Position numbers and translations under genes: made by a program
Assembly (NCBI GenBank): GCA_018053145.1
Contig: JAGPMA010000019.1
Location: 1-39,638, forward strand
Direction: 5' to 3'
Length of the DNA stretch: 39,638 nt
Source of the DNA: Oscillospiraceae bacterium
Lineage (GTDB): Bacteria; Bacillota; Clostridia; Oscillospirales; Oscillospiraceae
Notes under the pieces: generated by a model
Databases searched by the model: none
What the model saw: only the letters and a program-made list of their open reading frames with translations
What the model was told of the DNA's origin: nothing
In this document: in pieces, positions 16,489-25,412 of the stretch
Numbering within the stretch: position 1 is the first letter of the stretch
How the letters are laid out: each line of letters starts with the position of its first letter

Positions 16489-17360
16489 GCACTTTCCTGC
16501 AGCTGTTTCTAAGAAGCTTTGAAACCGGTGCAATTTACGCACTGGCAACACTTGGCATCATCATCGTCTTCCGCACAAATTTGGTAATTAACTTTGCACA
16601 GGGCGTAATGGGAATGTTTGGCGCCTACATAGTGACAGTCATTTTCACAAAAACAGGAATGCCGCTGTTATTGGCAATTCTCTTGGGGATCATTGCCGCT
16701 ATTGGCATCGGATTTGTAGTGGATTATGTCGTTATCCGTCGCACAAAGAAGGTCGGGGGAAGCGGAAAGGAAATCATTACACTTGGAATGATGATGGTCT
16801 TTCTGGGAATCGCACCAATGGTCTTCGGTGTTGACCCTCTGCGCTTGCCAAAAATCATCGAAACTGGCGCATTTACACTGGGAAATGCGAACTTGTCTCA
16901 CAACAGTTTGTTGAACATAGTTATTGGACTTACTCTTACCATCGGGCTGTTTTTGCTGTTACAGAAAACCAAGCTGGGGCTTGCAATCCGCACTACGGCA
17001 TCAAATGAGCGGACTGCGAGGATGCTCGGCATCCCCACAAAAAAGGTTACACTTTTTGCTTGGGCTTTCGCCATGGTGCTCGGCACCTTGGCCGGCGTTC
17101 TCATTGCTCCTTCAACCTCGGTCACGGTTAATCTGATGGACAGCGTACAGGTTAACGCCTTTATCGCCTGCGTTTTGGGCGGCTTCCAGACGTTTTACGG
17201 TCCGGTTATCGGCGCTTACATCCTTGCGATAGCAAACAATCTTTTATCCTATTATGTTTCGTCAGTGTGGGGCACGCAGATACTTTATCTGCTTGTTATC
17301 ATCTTCATTGTGATTAAACCAGTTGGCTTGATAGGAAAACGAGTCATTAAAAAAGTTTAA
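16485..17360 (+). CDS. livH: Branched-chain amino acid-type ABC transporter permease LivH
   Basis: 291 residues from a TTG at 16485 that overlaps the previous stop (TTGA), with GGGGGG 7 bases upstream; ATG at 16470 is a weaker alternative. About eight membrane helices and the family motifs FRTNLVINFAQG near the N-terminus and ASNERTARMLGIP around the EAA-like loop. It forms the membrane channel with LivM. Such importers also carry short acids, amides, urea and aromatic acids, so the name does not prove the substrate. Confidence 0.92.
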   Translation: MSTFLQLFLRSFETGAIYALATLGIIIVFRTNLVINFAQGVMGMFGAYIVTVIFTKTGMPLLLAILLGIIAAIGIGFVVDYVVIRRTKKVGGSGKEIITLGMMMVFLGIAPMVFGVDPLRLPKIIETGAFTLGNANLSHNSLLNIVIGLTLTIGLFLLLQKTKLGLAIRTTASNERTARMLGIPTKKVTLFAWAFAMVLGTLAGVLIAPSTSVTVNLMDSVQVNAFIACVLGGFQTFYGPVIGAYILAIANNLLSYYVSSVWGTQILYLLVIIFIVIKPVGLIGKRVIKKV

Positions 17361-17372
17361 AGGAGCGCTGAC

Positions 17373-18398
17373 ATGAAACAAGACTCCATCATAACGAAGA
17401 TTACAAAAAACACTTATCTTCGCTTTGTACTCTTCGGACTTATTCTTTCCTTGCTCCCGGCTCTGACGGGAGGCGGCATATTAAAAACATCGTGGCTCGG
17501 CATTATAGGCGGCACAATTATCTATAGCATCGCAGCGCTGGGGCTTAACCTCTTGCTGGGATATTCGGGACTAATTTCGCTGGGTACTGCCGGCTTTATG
17601 GGACTGGGTGCCTATATCAGCGCCTATGTAACGGGCAATCTCGGTCTTCCGTGGGAGATTGGCATTCTGGCAGCCGTTATCATCCCCGTTATTCTGGGAA
17701 TACTCATAGGCCTTGCCTCACTTAGAATGGAAGGCCTGTATCTGGGCATCGTCACGCTCTGCGTTTCTGAGGTGCTGCGAAAGACCTTTGACGAGCTCGA
17801 ACCCCTCACCGGAGGCTTTTCGGGCAAAAGTGCCGAATATCCGACACTGCTGGGAATGTTCAAGCTTAATCAGAGCACGACCTTCATTCTGCTGTGCGTT
17901 GTTCTCGTTCTCGTGATGATTCTGACGTATCATCTGGCAAACGGTCAGCTTGGCCGTGCCCTCAACGCCATGCGCGGAAGCAATGTTGCGGCACAGGCAA
18001 TGGGCGTTTCACTGCTTAAATATCGGCTCATAGCTTTTGCGTTGGCAACAGGCTATGCCTCGCTCGCCGGCGCTCTCTATGCTCACTTTATAAAATTCGT
18101 ATATCCCTCCACTTGGAACCTGCCGCTATCGCTGGTTATCCTCGCAATTATAGTCATCGGAGGGCTTAGGTCAATTTACGGAACCTTTATCGGAGCAATT
18201 ATCGTATACGCCCTGCCGGATCTCGTGCTCAAGCGTATTCCCGTCATAGGCGATATCAACGGCCTGTCATACGTGTTTTCGGGAATCCTGATTATTCTGG
18301 TGGTGCTCTTCTATCCGGGCGGCTGCGTAAATGTCTTCAGTGATATTAAGCGTTTGACGCAGAAGCTTTTCAAAAGGGAGGTGAAGGAAGATGTCTGA
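17373..18398 (+). CDS. livM: Branched-chain amino acid-type ABC transporter permease LivM
   Basis: 341 residues, about nine to ten membrane segments. Motifs LGLNLLLGYSGLISLGTAGFMGLGAY and the cytoplasmic loop RGSNVAAQAMGVSLLKYR are typical of LivM. It pairs with LivH. AGGAGCG precedes the ATG. It overlaps livG by 8 bases (ATGTCTGA), pointing to translational coupling. Confidence 0.92.
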   Translation: MKQDSIITKITKNTYLRFVLFGLILSLLPALTGGGILKTSWLGIIGGTIIYSIAALGLNLLLGYSGLISLGTAGFMGLGAYISAYVTGNLGLPWEIGILAAVIIPVILGILIGLASLRMEGLYLGIVTLCVSEVLRKTFDELEPLTGGFSGKSAEYPTLLGMFKLNQSTTFILLCVVLVLVMILTYHLANGQLGRALNAMRGSNVAAQAMGVSLLKYRLIAFALATGYASLAGALYAHFIKFVYPSTWNLPLSLVILAIIVIGGLRSIYGTFIGAIIVYALPDLVLKRIPVIGDINGLSYVFSGILIILVVLFYPGGCVNVFSDIKRLTQKLFKREVKEDV

Positions 18399-19212
18399 AC
18401 AGACTGCGCTAATTCCTCAGCTAAACGAGAATGAAATCCTTCGCGTGGAAAATCTCTCAATGCGGTTTGGTGGCTTAAAGGCTGTCGATCAGCTTTCCTT
18501 TTCCATCAACGAACATGAAATATTCGGCCTTATAGGGCCAAACGGCGCCGGAAAAACAACAGTGTTTAATTGCATTACGCAGTTTTACAAGCCGACCGAA
18601 GGTCGAGTGCTTTTCATGACCAACAAAAACCAGACGGAAAATCTCGTAGGTCAGAAGGTACATGACATAATCCGAAAGGGTTTGGTACGAACCTTCCAGA
18701 ATGTGGAGCTTGTAAGCGAGCTATCATTGATTGATAACGTACTGGTTGGCGGACATATCGATTTCAAATCCGGCGGATTCTCTCAGGCACTGCGTCTGCC
18801 CAAGGCACGCCGAGAAGAGAAGACCATGCGCGAAAAAGCAGAAAGCGTTCTCGACTTCATGGGAATAGCTCATCTCAAGGATGCGCTGGCCGGCGGACAG
18901 CCCTATGGTATAAGAAAAAAGGTCGAAATGGCTCGCACGCTGATGTGCTCACCGAAGCTTATAATCTTGGACGAACCCGCGGCGGGACTCAATGACGTTG
19001 AAACACAGCAGCTGGCGGAGACTATCCGCGAGGTAAGGGACAAATATAACTGCTCTATTCTTCTGGTGGAACACGATATGCGTCTTGTTATGGATATCTG
19101 CGATAGGGTTTGCGCGATATCCTTCGGAAAGTTTTTGGCTTGCGAGACCCCAGAGGGCATCCAGAAAAATTCACTCGTTCAGGAAGCCTATCTCGGCGAA
19201 AAGGAGGAATAA
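18391..19212 (+). CDS. livG: ABC transporter ATPase LivG
   Basis: 273 residues. Walker A GPNGAGKTT (49-57), Walker B LIILDEPAAGL, switch His in LLVEHDMRLV, and a signature AGGQPYGIRKKVE, which is the LivG variant of LSGGQ. The C-terminal extension ending VQEAYLGE is characteristic of the LivG/LivF family. It powers the LivHM channel from the cytoplasm. Confidence 0.93.
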   Translation: MSEQTALIPQLNENEILRVENLSMRFGGLKAVDQLSFSINEHEIFGLIGPNGAGKTTVFNCITQFYKPTEGRVLFMTNKNQTENLVGQKVHDIIRKGLVRTFQNVELVSELSLIDNVLVGGHIDFKSGGFSQALRLPKARREEKTMREKAESVLDFMGIAHLKDALAGGQPYGIRKKVEMARTLMCSPKLIILDEPAAGLNDVETQQLAETIREVRDKYNCSILLVEHDMRLVMDICDRVCAISFGKFLACETPEGIQKNSLVQEAYLGEKEE

Positions 19213-19213
19213 A

Positions 19214-19936
19214 ATGGGTAATCAAATAGCGTTATCCATCGAAGGGCTGAAAGTCAGCTATGGCCCAATTGAAGCGCTTAAAGGCATCAATATTGAGGTG
19301 CATGAGGGCAGTGTAGTTGCTCTTCTTGGCGCAAACGGTGCCGGAAAAACCACAACGCTTCAAACCATCTCCGGTTTGGTGCATGCCGCCGAAGGAAAAA
19401 TATCCTTCTTTGGAAAGAACATTACAAACATGGAGGCGGAAGCAATAGCCTCTCTTGGAATTGCTCAATCTCCTGAAGGACGGCAGATATTTGCTGACTT
19501 GACGGTGGACGAAAACCTGAGAGCCGGAAGCTTTACCGTCAAGGATAGAAAGACTGTCGAACACTGCTATCAGCGTGTGTACAGGCACTTCCCCTTGCTC
19601 AAGGAACGCGGAAAACAGCTTGCTGGCACCCTATCCGGCGGAGAGCTGCAAATGCTCGCTATCGCCCGAGCCCTGATGTCTGACCCGAAGGTTCTTCTGC
19701 TGGACGAACCCTCCTTGGGTCTTGCACCGCTAATTGTAAAGGATATTTTTAAAATTATCGGTGAAATTAAAAAAGAGGGAACAACCGTCGTAATAGTGGA
19801 GCAAAACGCCCTCCAAACATTAAAAATCGCGGATTACGGCTATGTGCTTGATTTAGGACGCATCAATATTTCGGGTGAAGCTTCCGCTTTAATCAAGGAT
19901 GAGCGTCTAATCGAGGCCTATCTGGGAACTAAATAG
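19214..19936 (+). CDS. livF: ABC transporter ATPase LivF
   Basis: 240 residues from the ATG at 19214, behind AAGGAGGAA; an upstream frame to 19085 lies in livG and is rejected. Walker A GANGAGKTT (39-47), signature LSGGELQMLAIARAL, Walker B LLLDEPSLGLAP, switch VIVEQNALQ. Second ATPase of the importer, starting 1 base after livG ends. Confidence 0.93.
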   Translation: MGNQIALSIEGLKVSYGPIEALKGINIEVHEGSVVALLGANGAGKTTTLQTISGLVHAAEGKISFFGKNITNMEAEAIASLGIAQSPEGRQIFADLTVDENLRAGSFTVKDRKTVEHCYQRVYRHFPLLKERGKQLAGTLSGGELQMLAIARALMSDPKVLLLDEPSLGLAPLIVKDIFKIIGEIKKEGTTVVIVEQNALQTLKIADYGYVLDLGRINISGEASALIKDERLIEAYLGTK

Positions 19937-20009
19937 AAGTTCCGTTATTTAATATGTATCATGTGTGCAAACGTACATGAGAATAAAAAACAAAATGAGG
20001 AGATTGATT

Positions 20010-21290
20010 ATGAAAAAAAGACTACTCCCCCTGCTACTTGCACTTTCAATGCTTTTCGCACTCGCCGCTTGCGGCAGCAACGGAGACTCCGCAGCTTCTG
20101 CAGACCCCGCTGCTACTGATTCCACAGTCGCTTCAGCCGCTCCCGTAGATGACGGAACTCAGGGAATTACAGATACCGAAATCAAAATCGCAAACACAGC
20201 AGCAACTTCCGGAGCCTACGCTCCTGTAGGCGTTCCGTTTAACGCCGGCATTCAGGCTTATCTGGATATGGTCAACGCCGCAGGCGGAATTGACGGACGT
20301 AAGATTACCTTCGTACATAAGGACGATGAATTCGACCCCGTTAAGGGCAAGGCTTATCTTCAGGAAATGGTCGAAGACGAACAGGTCTTTGCAATTGTCG
20401 GCGACTTCGGAACACCTGTAGTTGCAGCAACAGTTGATGATTTAAAGACCTATGGCATCCCCGTTGTTTATTTTGCAACAGGAATCGGACAGCTTTATTC
20501 CGAAAAAGCAACAACCAACGATGAAGGCTACAATCTCTTCCCCGTACAGCCCATCTATGTAACCGAGGGTAAGATCATGGTTGCACGCGGCGTCGGAAGC
20601 TTTGAAGCAAAAAAAATCGGTGTCATTTACACCTCCGATGACGCAGGAAAAGATATGCTCGCCGGAATCGAAGCTCAGTGCAAAGAGCAGAGCGTAGAAT
20701 TTGTTTCCGAGCAGGTCGCTGCCGGTGCTGCGGACGTTTCTGCCGCCGTCACCTCCATCAAGAACTCCGGCGCAGATTTCGTCATCGTTGCTGCTATTCA
20801 GGCAACCATGCCGACTATCGTAAAGGAAATGGCCGCTCAGGGTATGACAGTTCCCGCTATCACCACCTATGTTAACGTTTCCCCGAAAATTTCTGAGCAG
20901 ATTGCAACTGACATCGCCGGCAAGTTCGACGTTTATGGCGACGGCTGGGTATCCTACGAGGAAGACCGCGCTGAAAATTTGGCAGAGTTCCAGAAATGGG
21001 TTGCTGCAGACTATAAGGACAATGTTTATGCACAGACCGGCTGGATTGCGGCTTCCTTCTTCTGCGAAGGCTTGACACGTGTTGCTGCAAATGGCGAAGA
21101 ACTCACATGGACCAGCTACATGAAGGCACTCGAATCCGCTCCCATCCAGAACCCCTTTGGCGGAACTCTAAACTACGCAAATGGCCAGCGTCTTGGTACA
21201 CAGGAAATGAACATGTCCAAGGTCACCGCCGACGGCAAGTGGGAATTGGTTGACGGACTTAGCAGCATAGCTGACCTTTTAGGCAAATAA
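20010..21290 (+). CDS. livK: LIV-type ABC transporter substrate-binding lipoprotein
   Basis: 426 residues from the ATG at 20010 (GAGGAG upstream). Lipoprotein signal with lipobox LAAC and Cys21, then a Ser/Ala-rich linker, then a type I periplasmic-binding-protein domain of the Leu/Ile/Val family (TDTEIKIANTAATSGAYAPVG, QEMVEDEQVFAIVGDFGTP). The ligand-contacting region differs from typical Leu-binding proteins as far as can be judged by eye. In this operon, next to CoA-transferase and beta-oxidation genes, a carboxylic acid is a reasonable ligand guess. Last gene of the operon; a GC hairpin follows. Confidence 0.9.
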   Translation: MKKRLLPLLLALSMLFALAACGSNGDSAASADPAATDSTVASAAPVDDGTQGITDTEIKIANTAATSGAYAPVGVPFNAGIQAYLDMVNAAGGIDGRKITFVHKDDEFDPVKGKAYLQEMVEDEQVFAIVGDFGTPVVAATVDDLKTYGIPVVYFATGIGQLYSEKATTNDEGYNLFPVQPIYVTEGKIMVARGVGSFEAKKIGVIYTSDDAGKDMLAGIEAQCKEQSVEFVSEQVAAGAADVSAAVTSIKNSGADFVIVAAIQATMPTIVKEMAAQGMTVPAITTYVNVSPKISEQIATDIAGKFDVYGDGWVSYEEDRAENLAEFQKWVAADYKDNVYAQTGWIAASFFCEGLTRVAANGEELTWTSYMKALESAPIQNPFGGTLNYANGQRLGTQEMNMSKVTADGKWELVDGLSSIADLLGK

Positions 21291-21316
21291 GCATTTTTCA
21301 AGCTTGAAGCACCGGT

Positions 21317-21338
21317 AAGGGGGCGTTAACGCCCCCTT
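21317..21338 (+). terminator. GC-rich hairpin after livK
   Basis: A 22-base perfect palindrome (GGGGGCG, TTAA, CGCCCCC core), 26 bases after the stop. The following TTCCTGTG is only weakly T-rich, so some read-through into the CoA-transferase gene is possible. Confidence 0.65.
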
Positions 21339-21432
21339 CCTGTGTTATAATACAATGTATACTTCACTTTGATGGATCGTTGCGCCGCGCATTTGAGCAG
21401 CTTGAAACATTTTGATTGAATTCACGAGGCCG

Positions 21433-21444
21433 ATCCTATAGGAT
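21433..21444. promoter_or_regulatory. Short palindrome before the CoA-transferase gene
   Basis: ATCCTATAGGAT, a perfect 12-base palindrome 19 bases before the ATG. It could be an operator or part of a -10 region; the shared TetR-type site is not present here. Confidence 0.3.
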
Positions 21445-21463
21445 AATGTAACGGAGGTTAATT

Positions 21464-22771
21464 ATGGATTACAGAACAAAATTAGTCGATATTGATCAGG
21501 CGTTAGCGCTTGTTAAATCAGGGGATGTGATTGTGACCGGACTGGGTGCGGCAGAGGCCGGACTGTTTATGAGCCGCCTTCACACAATTGCAGACCGGGT
21601 CAGAAACGTAACCGTTACCAACTGCCTGCCCACACATCCGTCAGAAATATATGACGAGAAATATGCGGACTCTTTTTTCGTAGACGGCTGGTTCTATTCA
21701 CCTGAATTGCGTAAGTCTCATAAAAACGGCAATATCTCTTTTATCCCCAATCATCTTCACTTATCCGCATTAAAGCGCTTGGACTATGTTCGTCCGAACA
21801 TCTTTGTCGGCGCAGCCTCAATGCCGGACAAACACGGCTTTGTTTCGCTTTCTTTATCCAACACTTATGAGCGCCGGATGTTAGACGCCGCCGATATGGT
21901 AATTCTGGAGATTAATCCGAATATGCCATACACGCTGGGGTCCTATGTTTCGGTTGATGAGGTAGACTATTTTGTGCAGGCGGACTACGCAGCTCCCACC
22001 ATTGCTGAAGCTCCTTTCAGCGAAAAGGACGTAATCATCGGCAAATACATCGCCGACATGGTTCCGGATGGGTCCTGTATCCAACTGGGTATCGGAGGAA
22101 TTCCGAACGCTGTCGCCGCCGCATTGGAAAATAAAAATGATTTGGGCGTTCACACCGAGATGCTGACCACCGGCATGATGCGCCTTGCAAACATGGGCGT
22201 TATCAACGGAAGAAGAAAGCAGGCAGAAAAAGGAACCATGGTATGCGCTTTCGCCCTGGGCAGCAAAGAACTGTATGAGTTTATAGACTACAATCCCTCT
22301 GTTGCGGTCATGGACGGAGCTTGGGCAAACGACCCCTATGTTATTGGACGCAACGACGGACAGGTATCCATCAATACCACGCTGGAAGTCGATTTAACAG
22401 GACAATGCGCCTCTGAATCTCTTGGCTCCAGACAGTTCTCCGGAACAGGCGGACAATCGGACACAGCTGTGGGAGCACAGATTTCAAAGGGCGGAAAGTC
22501 AATTATTGCCCTGTACTCCAGCGCAATGGTAAAAAACCACGAAACAGGCGAAACCCGCATGGTATCCAAAATTGTACCCCAGCTCATGGCCGGTGCGGCT
22601 GTCTCGCTCTCTCGCAATGATGTCGACCGTGTTGTAACAGAATATGGTGTTGCCGAGCTGCGCGGAACAAATATCAGGGAACGTGTCAGACGCCTGATCG
22701 ACATTGCTCATCCGGATTTCCGCGAGCAGCTTCGGGACGAGGCTGTGCGCCTCGGCATTCTCGGACGCTAG
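21464..22771 (+). CDS. Acetyl-CoA hydrolase/CoA-transferase family (butyryl/4-hydroxybutyrate-type)
   Basis: 435 residues, the normal length for 4-hydroxybutyrate or butyryl-CoA:acetate CoA-transferases. The likely catalytic glutamate is E232 in GVHTEMLTTGMM; CoA-binding segments GIGGIPNAVA (209-218) and SRQFSGTGGQSD are present. It moves CoA from acetyl-CoA or another acyl-CoA to a free acid without using ATP. Strong GGAGG. It lies between the importer and the hydrolase/TetR genes, so it probably activates the imported acid or releases the product acid. Substrate not deducible from sequence. Confidence 0.9.
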   Translation: MDYRTKLVDIDQALALVKSGDVIVTGLGAAEAGLFMSRLHTIADRVRNVTVTNCLPTHPSEIYDEKYADSFFVDGWFYSPELRKSHKNGNISFIPNHLHLSALKRLDYVRPNIFVGAASMPDKHGFVSLSLSNTYERRMLDAADMVILEINPNMPYTLGSYVSVDEVDYFVQADYAAPTIAEAPFSEKDVIIGKYIADMVPDGSCIQLGIGGIPNAVAAALENKNDLGVHTEMLTTGMMRLANMGVINGRRKQAEKGTMVCAFALGSKELYEFIDYNPSVAVMDGAWANDPYVIGRNDGQVSINTTLEVDLTGQCASESLGSRQFSGTGGQSDTAVGAQISKGGKSIIALYSSAMVKNHETGETRMVSKIVPQLMAGAAVSLSRNDVDRVVTEYGVAELRGTNIRERVRRLIDIAHPDFREQLRDEAVRLGILGR

Positions 22772-22788
22772 GAAGAAAGGTCGTAATT

Positions 22789-23604
22789 ATGGCGGATTTT
22801 GTATATGAAAACAAATCAATTCATTTTGAGGAATACGGGCAGGGCGCTCCTATTCTGGTGCTCAACGGCATAATGATGTCCTGCATGAGCTGGAAAGAGT
22901 TTGTTGATCCCTTAAAGGAAAATAATCGGCTGATTTTAATGGACTTTTTGGATCAGGGTAAATCTCAGCGCATGACGGAGCCGTATTCTCAGGCCTTACA
23001 GGTCGAAGTCGTGTATGCACTTTTAAATCACCTAAACATAGACAAGATTAATCTGGTCGGAATTTCCTACGGTGGCGAGATTGCCCTTCAGTTCGCTGTC
23101 AAATTTCCGGAGCGCTTGGAGCGGCTTGCGCTGTTTAATACCACTTCAAAAACAGGCCCGTGGCTGAGGGATATCGGTGACGCATGGAATCTGGCCGCCG
23201 CCGATGCCGATGCTTACTACCTTACAACAATCCCCGTCATTTATTCCCCCGGATTTTACCTTAAGAACAACGATTGGCTAAATCGCCGCCGCGAGCTGCT
23301 TCGCCCCATTTTCGCCAATCCGGATTTTACTTCCGCTATGGAGCGTCTGGTTAACAGCGCCGCGGAATATGATGTTTCCGCAGAAATCCACAATATAAGT
23401 GCGCCTACGCTGGTTGTTTCCTGCGAGCAGGATTATCTCACGCCGATGGAGGAACAGCGCATAATTGCATCGCTGATTCCCGATAGTCAGCGTGTGATAC
23501 TGCCGAACTGCGGCCACGCATCAATGTATGAGCAGCCGATTTTGTTCACCTCGCTTATACTTGGCTTTTTCAACAATCTTAAGATGCGTTACGGTATAGT
23601 ATAA
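22789..23604 (+). CDS. Alpha/beta hydrolase (first of two)
   Basis: 271 residues, a single alpha/beta-hydrolase domain, no signal peptide. The nucleophile is S93 in VGISYGGE; the acid is probably the Asp of CEQDYLTP and the base the His of NCGHASMYEQP, in the usual order. The oxyanion region is LNGIMMS in place of HGxxx. Cytoplasmic esterase, thioesterase or C-C hydrolase; activity unknown. It starts 17 bases after the CoA-transferase stop, so the two are co-transcribed. Confidence 0.85.
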   Translation: MADFVYENKSIHFEEYGQGAPILVLNGIMMSCMSWKEFVDPLKENNRLILMDFLDQGKSQRMTEPYSQALQVEVVYALLNHLNIDKINLVGISYGGEIALQFAVKFPERLERLALFNTTSKTGPWLRDIGDAWNLAAADADAYYLTTIPVIYSPGFYLKNNDWLNRRRELLRPIFANPDFTSAMERLVNSAAEYDVSAEIHNISAPTLVVSCEQDYLTPMEEQRIIASLIPDSQRVILPNCGHASMYEQPILFTSLILGFFNNLKMRYGIV

Positions 23605-23610
23605 AAACAC

Positions 23611-23639
23611 TTGCAAAACAAACAAGTTGCCATTATAAT
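23611..23639 (+). promoter_or_regulatory. Promoter of the TetR gene
   Basis: TTGCAA (23611-23616), 17 bases, consensus TATAAT (23634-23639). No full copy of the ATGAA-N6-TTCAT site is present; arms ATGAA and TTCAT occur 13 bases apart, so autoregulation is uncertain. Confidence 0.65.
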
Positions 23640-23692
23640 GAATACCAAACCACGTTTCATATTATTCTACAATAACGCTTAGGAGGACGAAT

Positions 23693-24400
23693 TTGGAATC
23701 TCTTGTCAACAAACCACGTACTCAGCGAGGACGCACAACCTTGAATAACATCCTCAGCGCCGCAGCACAGGTGTTTTATGAGAAGGGATATCATGACGCT
23801 TCCATTAATGACATCACCCGCTTGGCAGGGGTCGCATCCGGAACATTTTATGTCTATTTCGATGGCAAATACAATTTATACAAATATCTTCTGCTGCAAT
23901 GCAGCCACATCATCCGTAAGCATCTGAGCCTTTCAGTCAAAGACTGCAAAACCCGCCGAGAGGTTGAACGGGTTGGTATGAAGGCTTGGCTGGAGTTTGC
24001 GCTCGAAAACCAATATATGTACAACATCATATGGGAATCTCTTTATGTTGACCGAGAACTGTTTGTTGACTATTATCAAACCTTCAGCAGAGAGTACATT
24101 AAAGGACTGGAAGCTGCGAAACTCACCGATGAAATCATCGATATAGACAGCGAGGTTTTGTCATACATTCTTATGGGTGCTTCGAACTTTCTGGGACTTA
24201 ATTGGTGTGTGTTTAAAGAAGACCCGGAGGCAATAGACCACGTTGTGGATGACTTTATGAAGATTCTAGACGGGGGTATTTTTTCAAAGGATTTCAAGGC
24301 TGAACCGGCTCCGATTGAGCACAAACCCACCGAAGTAAAGCAAAGATTTCGTTTTCAGGTTGTGATGGATGACGATGCGGCTGAAAAAGAACCTGAATAA
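23693..24400 (+). CDS. TetR/AcrR-family transcriptional regulator
   Basis: 235 residues, starting at TTG with AGGAGG 7 bases upstream. The N-terminal helix-turn-helix is clear (SINDITRLAGVASGTFYVYF, 37-56), followed by a helical ligand-binding domain and a charged C-terminal tail. TetR proteins of this type often sense acyl-CoAs (FadR/YsiA/PaaR-like). Its place among CoA-transferase, importer and hydrolase genes, and the three similar inverted repeats at nearby promoters, make it the candidate repressor of the whole region. The ligand is unknown. Confidence 0.9.
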   Translation: MESLVNKPRTQRGRTTLNNILSAAAQVFYEKGYHDASINDITRLAGVASGTFYVYFDGKYNLYKYLLLQCSHIIRKHLSLSVKDCKTRREVERVGMKAWLEFALENQYMYNIIWESLYVDRELFVDYYQTFSREYIKGLEAAKLTDEIIDIDSEVLSYILMGASNFLGLNWCVFKEDPEAIDHVVDDFMKILDGGIFSKDFKAEPAPIEHKPTEVKQRFRFQVVMDDDAAEKEPE

Positions 24401-24402
24401 AT

Positions 24403-24443
24403 AAAACAACCTGCCTGCAACTTAATTGCAGGCAGGTTGTTTT
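24403..24443. terminator. Bidirectional intrinsic terminator
   Basis: A perfect 18-base stem (24403-24420 with 24426-24443), 5-base loop, A-rich on one side and TTTTATTTT on the other. It serves the convergent TetR (+) and hydrolase (-) genes. Confidence 0.92.
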
Positions 24444-24483
24444 ATTTTAAGTCAAAGGAATAAAATCCAAAAACGCTAATTAG

Positions 24484-25374
24484 TTATGCGTAATGCCGGA
24501 CCAAATCTGTCAGGGCCGATAAATCATCGGTAATGATACTGTGGCTCAAACCGGCAAGAATATGCAGCTGTGCCTGCTCGCCAAAAAACTCTTTGGTTTT
24601 TCGCGCCTCGTCAATGGGGACGACCATATCCGCTTCACCGTGGATGATGGCTACTGGGCATTTTACGCTGCTTGCTCTTCCGTTGCCTGCGCACACCAGA
24701 TTCGACGTTTCAGATATGTTGAAGTGCACAAGGCTGTAGTCAACATCAACCAAATTACGCTGTTTTAAAATGGCTTCAAGATATAGCTCGTAATCCTCCG
24801 CAGGCGGCTGATTATTATGATATATAACCAAATTCCAGAGATAGCGGAAAAATTCCTTGTCATTGGAGTCATACGCACGCAGAGCCGGTGCAACCTGAAC
24901 GGGGTCGGCGGCAATTTCGTCCTTATTCAAAAGACAGTCACCAATAATCATTGCTCCGGACGAATCCTTGCGGAACATGGTATAACCCTGAATACCAACC
25001 GAACTAAGCAGAATAATTCCACGTACCTCGCTGCCGAGATCGGCAGCGATTTCCATTGCAATACCGCCGCCTGTGGACCAGCCCAAAATAACGGGCTTAC
25101 TAATGCCTTGAAGAGAAATGAATTCCTTAATATCGTCTGCGAGCTCATGCAGTGAATCGAAGCCATGATTAAAGCTGCTGTCACCAAAGCCTCGCAAATC
25201 CACTGCGTAAATGGTGAAATCCTTCTCAAGCTTTTCCATCAGCGTCTGATAATGCACGGAGCTGCTCATGTTTCCGTGAAGAAGCAGCAGAACCTTGTCC
25301 CCAACTCCGCATTTTCTGTATGCCAGAGTTTCTCCGCCGGAAATTGACTGGAATAGAATCGGATACTGTTTCAC
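24484..25374 (-). CDS. Alpha/beta hydrolase (second of two)
   Basis: 296 residues. HGNMSSS (33-39) is the oxyanion motif, S100 in LGWSTGGG the nucleophile, Asp in IHGEADMVVP the acid and His in AGLSHSI the base. Typical alpha/beta hydrolase with a cap around residues 130-210; cytoplasmic. AGGAGGA precedes the ATG. It is transcribed on its own, convergent with TetR, from a promoter carrying the same operator type as the beta-oxidation and transporter operons, so it probably belongs to the same regulon. It might hydrolyse an ester, lactone or thioester of the pathway substrate. Not a close copy of the first hydrolase. Confidence 0.88.
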   Translation of the reverse strand: MKQYPILFQSISGGETLAYRKCGVGDKVLLLLHGNMSSSVHYQTLMEKLEKDFTIYAVDLRGFGDSSFNHGFDSLHELADDIKEFISLQGISKPVILGWSTGGGIAMEIAADLGSEVRGIILLSSVGIQGYTMFRKDSSGAMIIGDCLLNKDEIAADPVQVAPALRAYDSNDKEFFRYLWNLVIYHNNQPPAEDYELYLEAILKQRNLVDVDYSLVHFNISETSNLVCAGNGRASSVKCPVAIIHGEADMVVPIDEARKTKEFFGEQAQLHILAGLSHSIITDDLSALTDLVRHYA

Positions 25375-25412
25375 AATTATTCCTCCTAATGAAGCGATAG
25401 TGTTAAATCAAT

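Noticed and set aside
19959-19980. TCATGT-N10-ACATGA inverted repeat before livK
   Set aside because: Spacing differs from the three TetR-type sites (10 instead of 6) and no promoter is next to it.
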